From: Pomacea canaliculata
Taxonomy: Eukaryota; Mollusca; Gastropoda; Architaenioglossa; Ampullariidae
Assembly: GCF_003073045.1 (NCBI RefSeq)
Contig: NC_037599.1
Location: 3,534,001-3,598,000, forward strand
Direction: 5' to 3'
DNA length: 64,000 nt
Under the pieces are notes generated by a model. That model made no database searches, was not told where the DNA came from, and was given only the letters and a program-made list of their open reading frames with translations. Position 1 is the first letter of the stretch; the number at the start of each line of letters is the position of its first letter. Shown here in pieces: positions 36,632 to 50,700 of the stretch. Made by a program: the position numbers and the translations under genes.

Positions 36632-38134
36632 ATGGCAGCCAGCAGTACGCCAAGTATCAAGTCTACTGTATCGTTCGGCTTCTCGAAAAAGATTGAGACC
36701 AAAAGACTAGATAACTCGATCGCCGGTGAAAAGAATGAAGACAAAAATGAAAGGCCAGACTTTGTGTTATCCGTCGAAGAAAAAGAAATTAAAAGTTCTG
36801 CGCCTCAACTCAAAGTAAACAAACGTGAATACGTCATTCCATTGATCAAACAAAATCTGTGGCGAAACGCATCGCAGCAGCCTTCGACTGATACCCATAC
36901 AGGTACCTCTCAAAATGATTTGGACTCCTTGGCTGCTAGAGAGCTTCTGGAAGAGGCAACTAGATACAATGAAACATGGGACGAACGTGGGAAGTCAGAT
37001 GCAAATCTTTCCATTCCTCTTATGATGCAGAACAAAGTGCCCGACGGATTCGAAACTGATGAAAAACTTAATGTGACATTGAGGCCGGATGAGCCAGATG
37101 ATGCAGTTTACGATGAGATACCAGTTGAACAATTTGGATTTGCCATGCTGAGAGGAATGGGATGGAAAGAGGGAATGGGTATTGGGAAAAATTCGAAAGT
37201 GATCGCCCCAATAGAAGCTACTCTTCGCCCAAAGGGTCTAGGTCTCGGTGCGGACAGAAGTCAGGCATCTAGCGTAGCCAAAAAGAAAGAAAAGAGACTT
37301 GAAGATACTAATGAAAATGATTTGTGTATTATGAAGAAAGGTGCACATTGTGTTATTGTGGATGGAAAGCACAAAGATCTGTATGGTATCGTTGAAGGTA
37401 TTGATGAAGACAATGCCAGAGTTGTTGTTCAACTTACACTCAGTGGCCAAACTGTGACAGTAATGCAATTCTGTGTAAGGGTCGTAGATGCTAAGGAATA
37501 TGAAAAATATTCGAAATATCTGAACAAGGGCAAAGCAGACAAATACAGAGACGAAGACAAACAACAAAATGGACGTGATCGTCAAGAGAAAATTATCAGA
37601 GATGACGACAAAAAGAGCCACAGCAATAAACGCAAAAGTAGAGAAGCTATCGACGACCAAAGTACCAGAGACAGTAAAAAACAGCTGAAATGTAGTATGG
37701 AGGTGGCTTCCAAAAGCAGGCATCATAGATCACAGTCAGCAGTGTGTGTTTCTACAGGCAAGATGTGGCTTTGTCCAAATCTAAGAGTGCGTATAGTAGA
37801 CAAAAAATTTAAAGGTGGCAGGTATTACAAAGAAAAAGTAGTGGTCCTTGATATGGTCAGCGCTGATTCAGCTGTGTGCAGAACTGATGATGGGAAGGTT
37901 CTGGAGGGACTAACACACTCTATGGTAGAAACCGTGATTCCCAAAAGTGATGAGTCACATGTGATGGTATGTCATGGATCATACAAGCAGCACCTAGCAA
38001 AACTTGTCCAAAAGAATAAAGATAAATGTATTGCTTTAGTCCAGCTACTTAAGGACAGGGACACTGTTCTTGAAATGGAGTTTGACCATATTTGTGAATA
38101 TACTGGCAATGTGGATGAAGAATTTGATTATTGA
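36632..38134 (+). CDS. GPKOW: G-patch and KOW motif splicing factor, intronless
   Basis: Nuclear RNA-binding spliceosome protein (MOS2/T54 family), known to work with the helicase DHX16. One uninterrupted frame encodes 500 aa (human 476). I chose the ATG at 36632 (AAAATGG); the frame extends four codons further 5' without another ATG. Order: N-terminal SFGFSKK, central VIPLIKQN; G-patch at about residues 163-208 (VEQFGFAMLRGMGW, EGMGIG, LRPKGLGLGA); first KOW at about 233-265 (KGAHCVIVDGKHKDLYGIVE); a basic Lys/Arg/Asp-rich linker; second KOW at about 377-435 (LRVRIVDKKFKGGRYY, VCRTDDGKVLEGL). The C-terminus YDQICQY-like block appears as FDHICEYTGN. All domains are intact. The vertebrate gene has many introns, so the single exon is unusual. 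An AATAAA lies at 38636. Confidence 0.96.
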   Translation: MAASSTPSIKSTVSFGFSKKIETKRLDNSIAGEKNEDKNERPDFVLSVEEKEIKSSAPQLKVNKREYVIPLIKQNLWRNASQQPSTDTHTGTSQNDLDSLAARELLEEATRYNETWDERGKSDANLSIPLMMQNKVPDGFETDEKLNVTLRPDEPDDAVYDEIPVEQFGFAMLRGMGWKEGMGIGKNSKVIAPIEATLRPKGLGLGADRSQASSVAKKKEKRLEDTNENDLCIMKKGAHCVIVDGKHKDLYGIVEGIDEDNARVVVQLTLSGQTVTVMQFCVRVVDAKEYEKYSKYLNKGKADKYRDEDKQQNGRDRQEKIIRDDDKKSHSNKRKSREAIDDQSTRDSKKQLKCSMEVASKSRHHRSQSAVCVSTGKMWLCPNLRVRIVDKKFKGGRYYKEKVVVLDMVSADSAVCRTDDGKVLEGLTHSMVETVIPKSDESHVMVCHGSYKQHLAKLVQKNKDKCIALVQLLKDRDTVLEMEFDHICEYTGNVDEEFDY

Positions 38135-40596
38135 CATTTTACTGGTAATGTTTATATATGTTTATATGCAATGATTTGCTTTAAATAGAGGTTATCATCA
38201 TCACTTACAATTACTTACATCATCATATACTGCATTTAGGTGCCAATCATTGAAGGGGATTTTTATTTATAATTTTGCTTCAGTTACTTCTATGTTACAA
38301 TTTTTATTTTTCATGATGTTCTTCACTTTAAAACTGTAAAAGTTAATGGGACTGTTGAAGTGAATAATGTTTATCTTTTAGCGAAAGAAAGTGGGACAAA
38401 TATTTTATGACCAGGCCGGCCATCTCAAAGAGTAGAGGAAAACCAAGTAAGATGTTGAGAAGTGAAGAATATGTACCTGCAAGCAATATAGCTGAGAGAC
38501 TAATAATAAAGGAAATTCCTTTCATCCAATGATGCATGTCCTTTTCAATAACTGTGTATCAAAGTTGTTAAAAGCTAGTGCACTGTTGATTTAAAAAAAA
38601 AAAGACTAACTTTTTGGTCATTACAGTAGTGAAAGAATAAATATTATTTAACTAGGGATTTGAAAATCACCACTTCTTAACAACGAGCACCTGCAGAGAT
38701 CAAAGATATTATTCATGGTGTTTTCAGCCGTTAAAATTTCCACATTATTTTTTCGTTGGATGTGACCAAGTACTTATGATTTCTTTGAACAGTGTGCAAG
38801 TACAGTACATAAACATATATCACAGATGTATTTGAATGTGTGTTGTGTTGACCATATGTACTTTGGGATTGTGGATAAGGTTTATTTTATGGGAAAATTA
38901 TAGTGTATATAACACTGAACAACCTTTGATCAACAATTATCATGTAAAATTTGTCAAGTAATTCATTGTTCCAGTAAATGATGTTTTATTAAGTGGAATT
39001 CAATTTCTTTTTTCAGATTTTAAGACTTTTTTCAAAATATATATTTTATGAGTCTTCTTTTGTAGTGACATTTTGTTTATTGAAAAAGCCTGGTGTTTAA
39101 AATGTAATAGCCAATGAAAACAGTGATGTACCTAGATCCATAGCTAGATTTAAGAGCTTATTTGGAGTGAACATGACTTCTGGAGAACATACACAGTAAG
39201 GCGATACTGACTTTATATAATTTTCATAATCTCTATAAGAAGAACACACAGTTGTTTGATGAAACAACTCAATGAGAATTTGGCCATTGACATATAATTG
39301 AAATATACTTGTTACTTAATCCTTTTTTTGCTGCTAGCTAAACAGTAACTGCCTCATGGCAATTCACATGGAAAATTCATCAGCACAACTACACATAACT
39401 AGCCTCATGCTAATTTTATGAAAGATTACATTCATAAGAAAAGGAGTATATTTTACTCGCATGCAAATGTAAATTTAACATTCGTGTAGCTTTAAACAAT
39501 ATTCACACATAATACAGCAACATCTGTTTATATTAAAGAGTATGAGTATATATATGTTTCTGATATAAACGTGAGACGACAGTAGGTTTAGGCTGAACAG
39601 CACGTTAACAGTGATGTTTGGCTTCCCTAGTAAGTATAAAAGTGATCCTCACAACAGGCTTGTGAAGGCGTACATCTCGCATGTACACGCTACCCCTCCA
39701 CAAAAAAAAAAATGGCACAAGTGTCAACGTCCGTTACCTACAAGGCAGAAACATTCTAGAAAGTAATCTACACACTGCCAAGCAAAGCAGTTTGCGGTAA
39801 GAGGCAGCTAAACACCCCAGTGCAGCAAGCGAACGTGGTACACATTATCTGGTGCTGAAGGACAGTTGCATCTCACGATCAGACACCAATTAAACTGAAT
39901 TCGCATGCATAGACCATCTTTCGTCTGAGAATCACTGCAGGCTGCAGTCGCATATGCACCATACAAAATCCAAAACACATCTTACAAGATTAATGTATTT
40001 TCTCGACCCATTGTGTGACAATGCAGTTCGAACATTTTATCGACTTAGGGCCATTTCAATCAACAAGAGATAATGTGTGTGTTGGGTAGGACAAATGAGC
40101 TGGAAAATCGAACTAGTTTGTCAGCCGTACCCCAATGACCACAAATATACGCAAAAGGAATTTCATTGTATAGAACTCTTTCCTGCTTATTTTAATTTCA
40201 TACTTGTTTTTGAATTGCAGGTTTCTCGTCGCCAACCTTACTTATGAATCATGGTAATGAAATATCAATATGCCAAAGATGCTATATTCTGCTGCAGTTA
40301 CCAATTTAAACATTTTCTTCCCCATTATTATTTTTCTCTCGTCTGTGTATTGCATGTATAAGAGACACGCTTAATTCGGATTCTATATATGTGTAAACTG
40401 CTTTTGTTTGCAGTTTCACAACTATAAAATCACAAATAATTCCAATTATTTTGTATAGAACACTTTTAATAAAACACTGAAGTCTACATTTGCGAACTTT
40501 TTGTTTTAATGAATAAACAAACAAAAACATAATGAGCGCCCTCTACGGGAGCCCGATTTCTAATCACGTGACCTTATAAAAAGCACTAACAGCAAG
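38135..40596. other. GPKOW 3' flank and RANBP3 upstream region
   Basis: AT-rich. GPKOW probably ends near the AATAAA at 38636-38641 (3' UTR of about 500 nt). 39550-40000 is somewhat GC-richer and has no recognisable exon or repeat. Near the RANBP3 start are CACGTG (40565-40570) and TATAAAAA (40575-40582); the latter is only 15 bp from the ATG, too close to serve as its TATA box. Confidence 0.5.
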
Positions 40597-43500
40597 ATGG
40601 CCGACGCAGCAGGTTAGCGCGTACAAGACAATAATATCAACACATTAGTAACATTTCCCTATCCAATGTCCTTATGATACGTATTTAGAAACTTATATTT
40701 AGGAACTTTGTAAATTATTACATCTTTATTGCTTTGTGTTGTTAATTTCTGTTTAAATACCTATGGATGTTTACACCGGTGCGAACTGAATTGCTTTGTA
40801 GACAAGTGTTACTTCTGTGAGATTGTGGCCGTGAAGGTACATTTTTTGGTTTGGATATCGCAAAGTGTTGTTGTTCTTGGTGGAAGCGTTTTTCTAGACT
40901 CAATTTCAGATTATAATGCTCTCTTGCTCCACGGTGGTTGCAATTTCTAACCCCATTTCCCAAAATAAGTTGACAACAAAGTAAAGCGAAGGCAACAGTG
41001 CGTTTACGCCACAATGTTCAAAATATTTTGATTTCGATTAGGAGGTATCAATAAAAGTGAAAAGTGAACATCTCAACTTAAATGTTGCTCGAGGCATAGT
41101 TTTAAAAAATACACAAATAAGTATTTCATCACAGAGAGTCTGTTTTTGTATGCAGTGAGCTTGTATAATCCAGGCACATGGACAACGACGGACAAAATGA
41201 GTTATTAATATCAGAATCTAATGCACAGTCATAAATGTTGTAATTCAATGCTAAAGCCTTATAGCATATTTGTTTTATGAAATGTGAATATGAAACAAGT
41301 ATGAAATTTCTGCAGATACAGCAAGAACAGAGGATTGTAATCCAAATCACAGGGCTGATGATTCAAAGGTGACATCTTTCTGTAGTACCCACATGTTGCA
41401 ATAGAAATGGTGGTTATTACTCACTTGATGCAATGAAATAAATCAAGCCAGTCTTAAAAGTTTTTAGTAAAGCTGTTTTCTCCTGGCTATTTTTGTCTGT
41501 AGTTATCTCATTCTTTTTCTAATTCTTTTTACGGCTGTGTCATATTATGAATGATTTTTTAGAAACAAAATTTCAGACACTATGAAGCAAAAAATTATCA
41601 TTTTATTAATCAGATTTTTTAAAAAGTATAGATATTTAAAGTTACCATGAAACATGTTTAGCTATCTTAAAATATCTATTTTTACAGCATTGTTTTTATT
41701 TTTTCCATTTTCAAGGCATCAAAATATGCCTTAATTAAAAATACAATGACAAAAATGCTTTATGTTTTTGTTTTCTTGTAATTATATAAATAAATTTAGA
41801 AGGTCATTTTTGTATTTATAGAAGTTGCACCATCCTTTAGTTTTGATGTCAGAAAAAGTATTTTGTAATAAAAGAGAAAGTGTATTTTATAGAGAAGTTT
41901 CAATGTTTTATTCTTTGAATAGGTGTCAGCAGCTTCTTCCACAGGACACGTGCAATCTGGTAAGATCATTTTACATAATTAGCAGTTTGAGAAGTGGGGT
42001 TGTGTTTGCCAGGTGCTGCATCTCATGACTAGAACAAATGCAAGTCAAAAGTGTTTTAAAAAATCTACATAGTAGCTGTTTAATAAAATTGAATCTCAGA
42101 ACAAGAGCACGATCAAAAATAATAACTTGGAAACATAAAGTGGTAATGTTATTTATAAAAATATATTCGCACACATACCAGTGGACTAGGAAAGGGCATT
42201 CTAATTTCTGGGTTACCTGTACTTAAGCTGTCAAGTTTCTGTTGAAACAAATACCTTAAGCGTGTATTTGCATTTCAGAACTTGCAAATATGTTTAGATA
42301 TAATTAGGTGAATTTAATTAAAATGTTCCTTGTATCATATGCTATAATTAAAAAGGCAGATTTAAAAAAATGCAAATGCAATTAAACAAGAGGTGTATGA
42401 ATGCAGTTAAATAAAATATCCATTTTTTTTTTTTTTGACATTTCCCAATTGCAATGTAGTACATTTGAGAGTGATGATGATGCTACTGAACAAATGTCTA
42501 AAGATGTCATGATCAGACTCATGAGAGGAGAAAGAGGCAGCCGAATATCAATTCTTGAGTTTTTCTTCTGTTATAATTTTACATTCTTTGCTTACATTTA
42601 ATGAAAACTAGAAATTGTTATTATAAATAATACATACTATGATATAAGTTTCTTGAAATTGTACACACATTTCATGTACTTATAGAGAAATTAGCTAACC
42701 ACATATGATATTTTGCATATACATTTGTATATGCTGAGGGAGGTATAATCTAATAGCTAGTTAAAGCATAAGGTCGCCAGTTCAAGGCCATCTTGGCACT
42801 GTGGCTGGAAATCTTCATTCAGTCTTAAAGGGTGCCTGATTTGTGAAAAGATGGTGGAAAGAGTATTTGAGACCCACATCATGCCTTTCACAAATCTTAT
42901 GAGATCTTTTGTGCTGTGGGATTTTACCTTACAATTTTGGAGAAAAATTATACTGGGTTTATTTTGGCTACCAGATGTTTGAGACACTTCTGAACTTGAG
43001 AAATAGTCTAGCAGGATTTATGTTTGTGGTGAAATAATGCTGCAACAGTTTTTCTGATGTTATATGCTGGCCGTAATGGGTTAAAGTCCTAGAAATCCTG
43101 CTTCACCCCTTTAAGATTTGTATTTTACAAAGGTATCATCCATTTTGTTTTAGCTTTCGTTGTTAGTTTAATAAGCAGCTGCTAAACTTTAAAAAAAGGA
43201 ATCATTGCCCATGTAAACCTGCTGAGACCCTTGTAGTGTTAAATTTTTCCTCTTACCATGCAAAGTAATTATAACAATTTGGGCAATAAGATAGTCATAA
43301 GATAGCATTGTTGTGCAGTACCCGCAAAGGTTTTATTAGAAAACATTATTTAGTTCAAGTTTTATTAAAGGGATAATAAAGACTGCAAGACATCCGATAG
43401 TGTCCTTGTATCTCGACAGATCTCACTGTTAGGTCAAGAAAATCTTTGTTGGTTTGGAAGCCATGACAAAATAATTTAAGTAAGAAAAACCATCCATTTT

Positions 43501-46500
43501 ACTGGTTCAGACTTTCAAAAAGCGCAAGCATTATTGTAAGTGGTAACAGCAAAAGATGGCAGATAATTATTTGTGTTTTTTTTTTTTTTTTTTTTGGTTT
43601 TTTTTTTCATATGAACTGGTTTCAAATCATGTTTACATTATAAATGCCAAAACGTTTTGAAATAATTTTTTCTTCACTTTTCTGTTGTTAATCAGATTGC
43701 ACCTGGATTGCAATAGACAATAATTCTTTGGGAAGTGTCCATTTCTGTGATATTACATTTAGTAGAATTTATCCTGCTTTCAAAGTTTCTTGCGCTTTTT
43801 TGGAGGCACCCAAAATCTAACCTTGGGAAATGAAGATGGTGGTCGTGAACCGTGGCTGCTGAGAGAGCATGCGGTATGCTATGCTATTTTATACATTTAT
43901 CAAAACAGAAAGACGCTTGAAAGAAAGGAATAAAATCAAGTTTCATAATTTAACAAAAAAATAAAGCTGAAGAGCAGGCTAAATATTTCACTTTTCACCG
44001 CTGTAGGCAAGTGACAAGCCTATGTGTAAAACGTCAAGATCACTTGTATTTTATTTTGCAGGAATCAAAGTAAATCTTTTTTATGCAGTTTATTGACATT
44101 AACATGTGCATCATGTAACTGAGAACAAGAAAAACCATTGAAGAATATCACCAGACCCCTAAATCTTTTTTTTAAATTCATTACTGGGTTGGTTGATGGT
44201 TAATAGAAGAACAAGATTTTTTTATTCTGTGATATATTTATAAATATGCTCTTTTGGTCACTCAAGTGACTGCAGTGATGATGTGCAAAATTCAATGGTC
44301 TGTATCAAATTTTATGATAGTCTATGTTAGTCACTGGATTAGAGTCAGTGTTGTACCTTAAACATTTATGAAATCCTTCCCCAGTGAAATTGAAAGTTTA
44401 AAACTTTAAAAGAGACAATACACATCAGTAGACATTCTGGATATACGTACATTACCACATGTAATCTTTTGTCATTGGAGAAACCATGGGCAACACATTT
44501 TGTGCCTTCCTTTATGATGTTTCTCTGTGTTGAAATATTTACATCTGAGTCAGAGACAAATTTTTTTTTTAATATGTACTCAAGATTTCCGATCAACTAC
44601 TGGCATCTCTTTTGCTTGCAGTGGATGTTATTTTGATGTTTTGCAACATAGGTCCATTTTGCTATAAGTATCAATTTCGTCAATGTTTCTCTAACATTGC
44701 AGTAGTTTAATATGCTTAATAGATGTTACTAGAAAACCAGATGTATTTCTTAAATTCTTTTAATAAAATTTGCTTCTGATCACATCCATCACTCATCAGA
44801 GTTCACTTCCTATTTTCACTGTGACTTCGTCTCCCCCTGCCCTTCTCCAAAGACTTCAAACTTTTTACATTTACTCACAGCTTTTATCTTACTTTTTCTG
44901 GCCACACTCTAGGTCTTAGTTTTTCTGTCTGCCTTAGCCTTTTTTTTTTTTGTTATTTTTGTGTATGTGTGGTGGAGGGAGGTTATCATCTCTGCCTCTT
45001 GAAAAAGATGTAATTTTGTTATTTTTGTAATTCCGTTAGATAACTGGTAGCAAGTATTCTGACCACTCCTTCCCTTGTAGAACTCAATTGCCAGCGACTG
45101 TATGGTTGTGGGGAGGGAAGATATTTCATGGTTTCTAAAGTGATACGATATCTATTCTGTTAAAAAAAAATTGAAGTAAACTTATTCCCAAAATAACCAT
45201 AAATTGTTAATTGTTGCTAGTCTTTTAGAATATGACTTCTTCACTGTAGACTTATGGACTCCTTCATGCATGTGTTTATTTAATTTTTAGTTGTCAGCAG
45301 GTTTGATGAATATTGCATTGTCACAAACAAGGGACATTTGTATAGCATTCATGCCATATATTAACCCATGTTTATCTCAAGAGTATTTCAAGGTTTCAAA
45401 GTTAAAATCCTTTAGATAAAATTAAAACTTTTAAAATTTAGTAGCTCCTGCATATGCCTTAAAATAATAGCGGTATGAGCCAAAACCACCTAAAGTGATT
45501 CTTCATATTGCATGGGAAAGCAGTGTTTTGTTTTTTTTTACCTTCCCTTTCAGAAAAAATTCATTGACTACAGAAACGTAGTTGCTAAAAGAGCCTAAAA
45601 TAATCTTAAAGATTTTTAGAATTCATAATTGATGCAGAGAGGTTAGAGCAGGGTCATACAGTTAATAATACCTTTGTAGCTACATCGGCATTAGTTTCAG
45701 ATTTTAGTCATAAAATGATATGTGATGTGATCTTTGGGTTCATTTTAAAATGTTTAATTTATTCCACTTAAACTGCTGCTTGCTGCCGCCCTTACTGACA
45801 GTACACATTTAAATATCTATGGGCACTCAGATTACTGTAATAGCATTTTAGACAGTGTTTGGTTGATGTCTTGGAACTGCATTACAGACCCTGATCTGGT
45901 AGGAAGGGGACAGTCTGATTGTACTCAGGCAGCAAGCATGTCAGACATGAGCAGTCTTCATAAAAATGGGTCTTCACCTCTTGTTCACCCTCCAAAACTG
46001 GGTGGAAGCTACCTCCCCAGCTGCACAGGTTGGATATTTCAAATTTTTTAAGTATGTCAGAAAAATCCATAATTTAGAGTTGTTGAAAACTAGCCATTAT
46101 TGCTGCCTTGGTATAAAACGAATTTCTCCATTTTCTCCCCTTTTGATCTTAGAGATTTAAGACTGGGCTTAAAGTACATAGCGACAATCTTTGAATTTTT
46201 TTTCTTTTAAATAGCATCAGGTTGTTTCAGCTGAAATAACAATAGATGAATCATAGTGAATATATGCTTGTTTAGTTTTAGTTTATTCCTGGTTACTCTT
46301 CAGTGAGCTTAAGGCCATAAGACCATACACTTGACATAAACAAAATTTTCTGGCACTTATGAAATGTGACTTAATTCAAGCAGGACCTAAGATGTAGAAA
46401 CTTGCACATCATTCACAGGCATTATCTGAATAAAAAAGAGGACATCTTTGTTCTTGTGCGGCTCTCTTTATAATTTACACACATATGTCTATATTAATAT

Positions 46501-47668
46501 GTTGTCTTTGGCTGGGAGCAAAATTCCATTTCTTCTTTCAGTATTTGGTGGTGCTCATGGAATGCCCTCATCAGGTAAGTTTGCCCTAGTCTTTGAGCAT
46601 TTTCAAGCAAAATTTTTTATGGGAAAAGAAAGTTACAATCAGTCACGAATAGACAAGAGATTTTGTATTATTTTCCCACCATAAGTTATCTTTATGGTTT
46701 GGATTAAGGACTAGGCTGAACTACATAAAATGAGAACCAGCTTGATGCCACTTCCTGTAATCCATCCACAGGTGTCTTTTCCAATCCCTTTGTGCCACGA
46801 CCCCCACTGAAAACAGATGTTGTCTCTACTGGAACATTAGATACATCAAGGACAGATTGTAAGATCTATTTTTCATCTTTTAAAACAATTCTTGCATAGT
46901 GCTTGTGGTACTGGTAGCACCTGAAGTGCTTAGATGATGGACATTTTTCTATTGATAACAGTAGAATAGAATCCAGCGAATTTAGGAGGGTTTAATTGTA
47001 AACGTTAACAACATTCAGAAAAAAGTTTTTGTTGTTTAGCTGTTAAAGCTGAACAGTAAGGGTGTTATTTCCTATTTTATATGTGAGTATGCATATGTGT
47101 CTGTCAGATTGTAAAGTTTGTGAATACAGGGGCAGCATTGAAATCTGAAGAAAAGTTTCTTGACATTGAATAATCTTAAGGTTTTGAAAAGTCGTTCATA
47201 ACCTAGTTTGACAAGAAAAGGTTGGATTCATATCTGTTATTTTGTTGTTCTATGTGATATCAACTTGTTCAACAGGTATCATAGCTCCAGGTCGATTGAA
47301 TCCATTTGGTGCAAAATCATGTGACAGTGAATGTGATAGTGGTGGTAAGTATTTCTATTTTATTCATTTATTTAAATAAATTTTAAAATTTACAAATCTT
47401 AGGTCATTTTGCAATGGAACTTCCAGTGGCTGAAGGGTGTTTGTATATTGTGTCTAGTAATAGTCTATTCTACTTTAAATAAACACATAATGTAGGATGT
47501 AATCATCTCTTTACTTTGATAGATCCATTATTTATATTTTTTCCTTGGTCTTTTGAACCAACACAGGATTTCCAAATAAAGATTCAAACCCTTCAGCTCC
47601 TAAATTCCAGCTGAGACCCTCTGTACTTAGACCACCAGATTCCTCAGGCTCAAAAGGTTGGCATTATT

Positions 47669-47700
<32 letters not shown>

Positions 47701-50700
47701 TATTATTAATGTATCTGTGTATATATGGTTGTTTTTTTTTAATCAGTAAAGACTGTGAATATGCGTGCACTAAATGTATGCATGTAAAATATACATTCTA
47801 GGTTCAATACTGAAGCCAGCAAAGTTGCCAGATCCTCGAAAGACTTCAAACAAAGGTATATTTTTTCAAGAATGAGATTATTTCATTGAGAAAACTGTCA
47901 ATACTTCAGGTTTTAACATTTGTCTGACCTTTTAGCCTACCTAAAATTTCACCTAAAGCAAAGCTGGAAAACTTTTTGTGTTATTATTTTTCTGAATAGG
48001 CTGTACCCTTTACATAATGCATATAGCAGAATGCATGCATAAAAGAATGCATAAAGTTGACATGGCATGAATGGTAGTTTATGGCTTATGTCTTGTGGCA
48101 TAATACATTTCTTTCGTGTTTCAGATGTAGACAAAAACATGCTAAAACAAGATGCAAATAAGAGCAATCTAGGGGCTGCCTCCTCTGATGCTGGGGAGGT
48201 AAATTCATCTGAAGACAGGGTTGAAGGGTCAGATCTCAATTCTTCTGATTCAGGTGCAGAAAACTTTGCTGCAGAACTTAGCAAAAACAACAAGTAAGTT
48301 TACAAAACTGTCAGTGCATTTTTATTCATCATCGGTACTATTGTTTATCCTCCCGTAGTTCATATGTTGTTTGTTTGTTCTTCTGGCCCATGTATGTTGT
48401 TCTTGTTCTTAAGTGCTAAAAGTAAGGTGACCAGACGTTCTGCTTTAGGCGGGACAGTCCTGTTTTTGACCTCTTGTCCCACCTGCTCATCAGGCGGGAC
48501 TCCCAATGTCCCGCTTTCTGGCTTTCTGGCAAGTCCATCAAATGTCCCGGTTGTCTTTAAAAATCACTTTTTTCGGCGTTCTTTGACGGTGACGACACCA
48601 TCATCGGCACGTGTCCCGCTTTCGCCCCCAAAACGTCTGGTCACCTTAGCTAAAAGCATACTCAGGAGTGTATGTGTTATACAAATTTTGTGTTTATTAT
48701 TATTATTAAATGAAAGCAATTTTAACATACATTTCTTGACTTCACAATTGTCATGGCAGTATGTTTTAAGTTAGCACCTTTCCACTTTACAAAAATGATT
48801 GGGTTAATGTTTAGGCATGATTGGTGCATGGATAATGTGTGATCAAGCATGTTGAACATGCTGTTTGTGTTGTTAACTGTAAGTGGAATGTTCCGTCAGA
48901 GTTATTATGATTTTGAGTCTGTTTCCCAAGAGTTATGACCGTATATGATATGTTTCCTTAGAGGTATGTATTCAAGTGCAGTGTTTTTCCCCAGATTAAA
49001 GGACAGTGTAGCATCCTCTGTCATCAGCAGTTCTCAGAGTGGTTTTGTCTTTGGTCAGAACCTGTCACAGCGTGTCACAGTAAGTCATAGAAATGCATGA
49101 TGTTGTACAGTTTTAACTAGATGGATATGTTTATGGTATGTTTGTGTATAATTCACTGATTACGATATATTACGATTGTTAGGTTCAAGGATGACTGTGT
49201 TGCAACTTGCTTAAATTGAAGACAAACACTATTACAGTACAATTTTATTTATCTGCAAGGGCAATTCAAGGTAGTGCTTGTACTAGAGAATATATACATA
49301 TACATGTTGAAACAATTTCTTTCTCTCACACACATATTCCCAGTAATAGCAGATACATTTTGTCACCGTGGGTTACCTCAGGCTAGTACAAGTTCACTGC
49401 CAGTAGAATAAATGAATTGGGGTGACCACTGTTCTGCATAAAGACGCTGCATATAGCCAGACTGCAAGAGTGAAAACTCGCATGCCAAGACATGACCAAA
49501 AATAGGATGGGGGATGTTATCCTAAGGATTTGCTGATGACAAAAGGCTGCCAAGTCCATCTGCCTGATTCTGGTGATCTTAGAACACACATTAACAAGCA
49601 AGACAAGACTATTCCTGTTCTCTAAGAAGAGGCTGTAAAGTCAAAAGATGAAAGAAAAAATGATGAGACTTTGAAGGACTAAGAATGACAGAGCTGATAG
49701 AGAAAGATCTAAGTTTCCATAGGAGGTACAGTCGTTGACTCTTACGGAGGATCATGTCCTTGATGGAATCATCATGGATAATCTTCTATCTGCCTCAGGC
49801 TTGTTTATCCAAAATTCGAAGATCATTTCCTAGTCTCTGAGGCATTCAAGACAATTAAGTGCTTGTCACACCAGTGTACTAAGTAAGGAAAAAACTCCAC
49901 TGTGAACATGTTCACTATTAAACAAAAGTGACAGCAAGGCAGAGTCATTAGCAAATTTTATAAGAAAGCTCTTATCCATCGTGCTTCTGCAACTATTAGT
50001 ATATATAATGTGGGCAGTTGTGTAGACAAGCACCAGCCTTGAGGGGAATCTGTATAGATAACAACAGGATCTGAGAGAACACCGTTAATGGAAACTGTCT
50101 GCTGCCTGTTGTAAAAGTCCAGGATCTGTAGAGTGAGTTAGTGAGATAGATGGAAGTCTGAAACTAGACTCGCCGCCATCAAGTGAGGTTGCTCGGTGTT
50201 AAAAGCAGAAGAAAAATCAGCAAAGAGAAGCCTGGCATGTTCTCTGGGTTTCTCCAGATGTTTGTACAGTGTATTTAGTATAAACAACGTATCATCAAGA
50301 TATTGATCAACAGCAGTCACAACCTTCCTTCTTACAGTTTTCTCAAGTGATTCCATGATAATTGATGCAAGAGCAACTAGTCTGACTGGGCCTAGTGATT
50401 TTTGGGACAGGCACAATCCTCAGAATTCACTGGCCAGAGAAAATACGCAACACCGACCTGTGGCAGAGAACAAAACAGCAGCCTATGGAGGAAGAAATCC
50501 TGCGGAGATGATGGGGTTGGCTAGGGCACACCATACGGAAGCCAGCATCCAACGTCACGAGACAGTCGCTGACATGGAACCCTCAGGGAAAGAGAAAGTG
50601 AGGAAGGCCGAGAAACACCTGGAGACGGGACCTCGCCGCCGACACCAAGCTCACCGGACTCGGATGGGGGCAACTGGTGACGGTAGCCCAGGACACGAGG

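Noticed and set aside
37238-37726. 162-codon open frame on the minus strand
   Set aside because: It lies entirely antisense to the conserved GPKOW coding sequence and is hydrophobic low-quality sequence, a typical shadow frame.
48364-48774. 136-codon plus-strand frame
   Set aside because: It runs across the LINE tail and the inserted hAT MITE, so it is an accidental frame through repeats.
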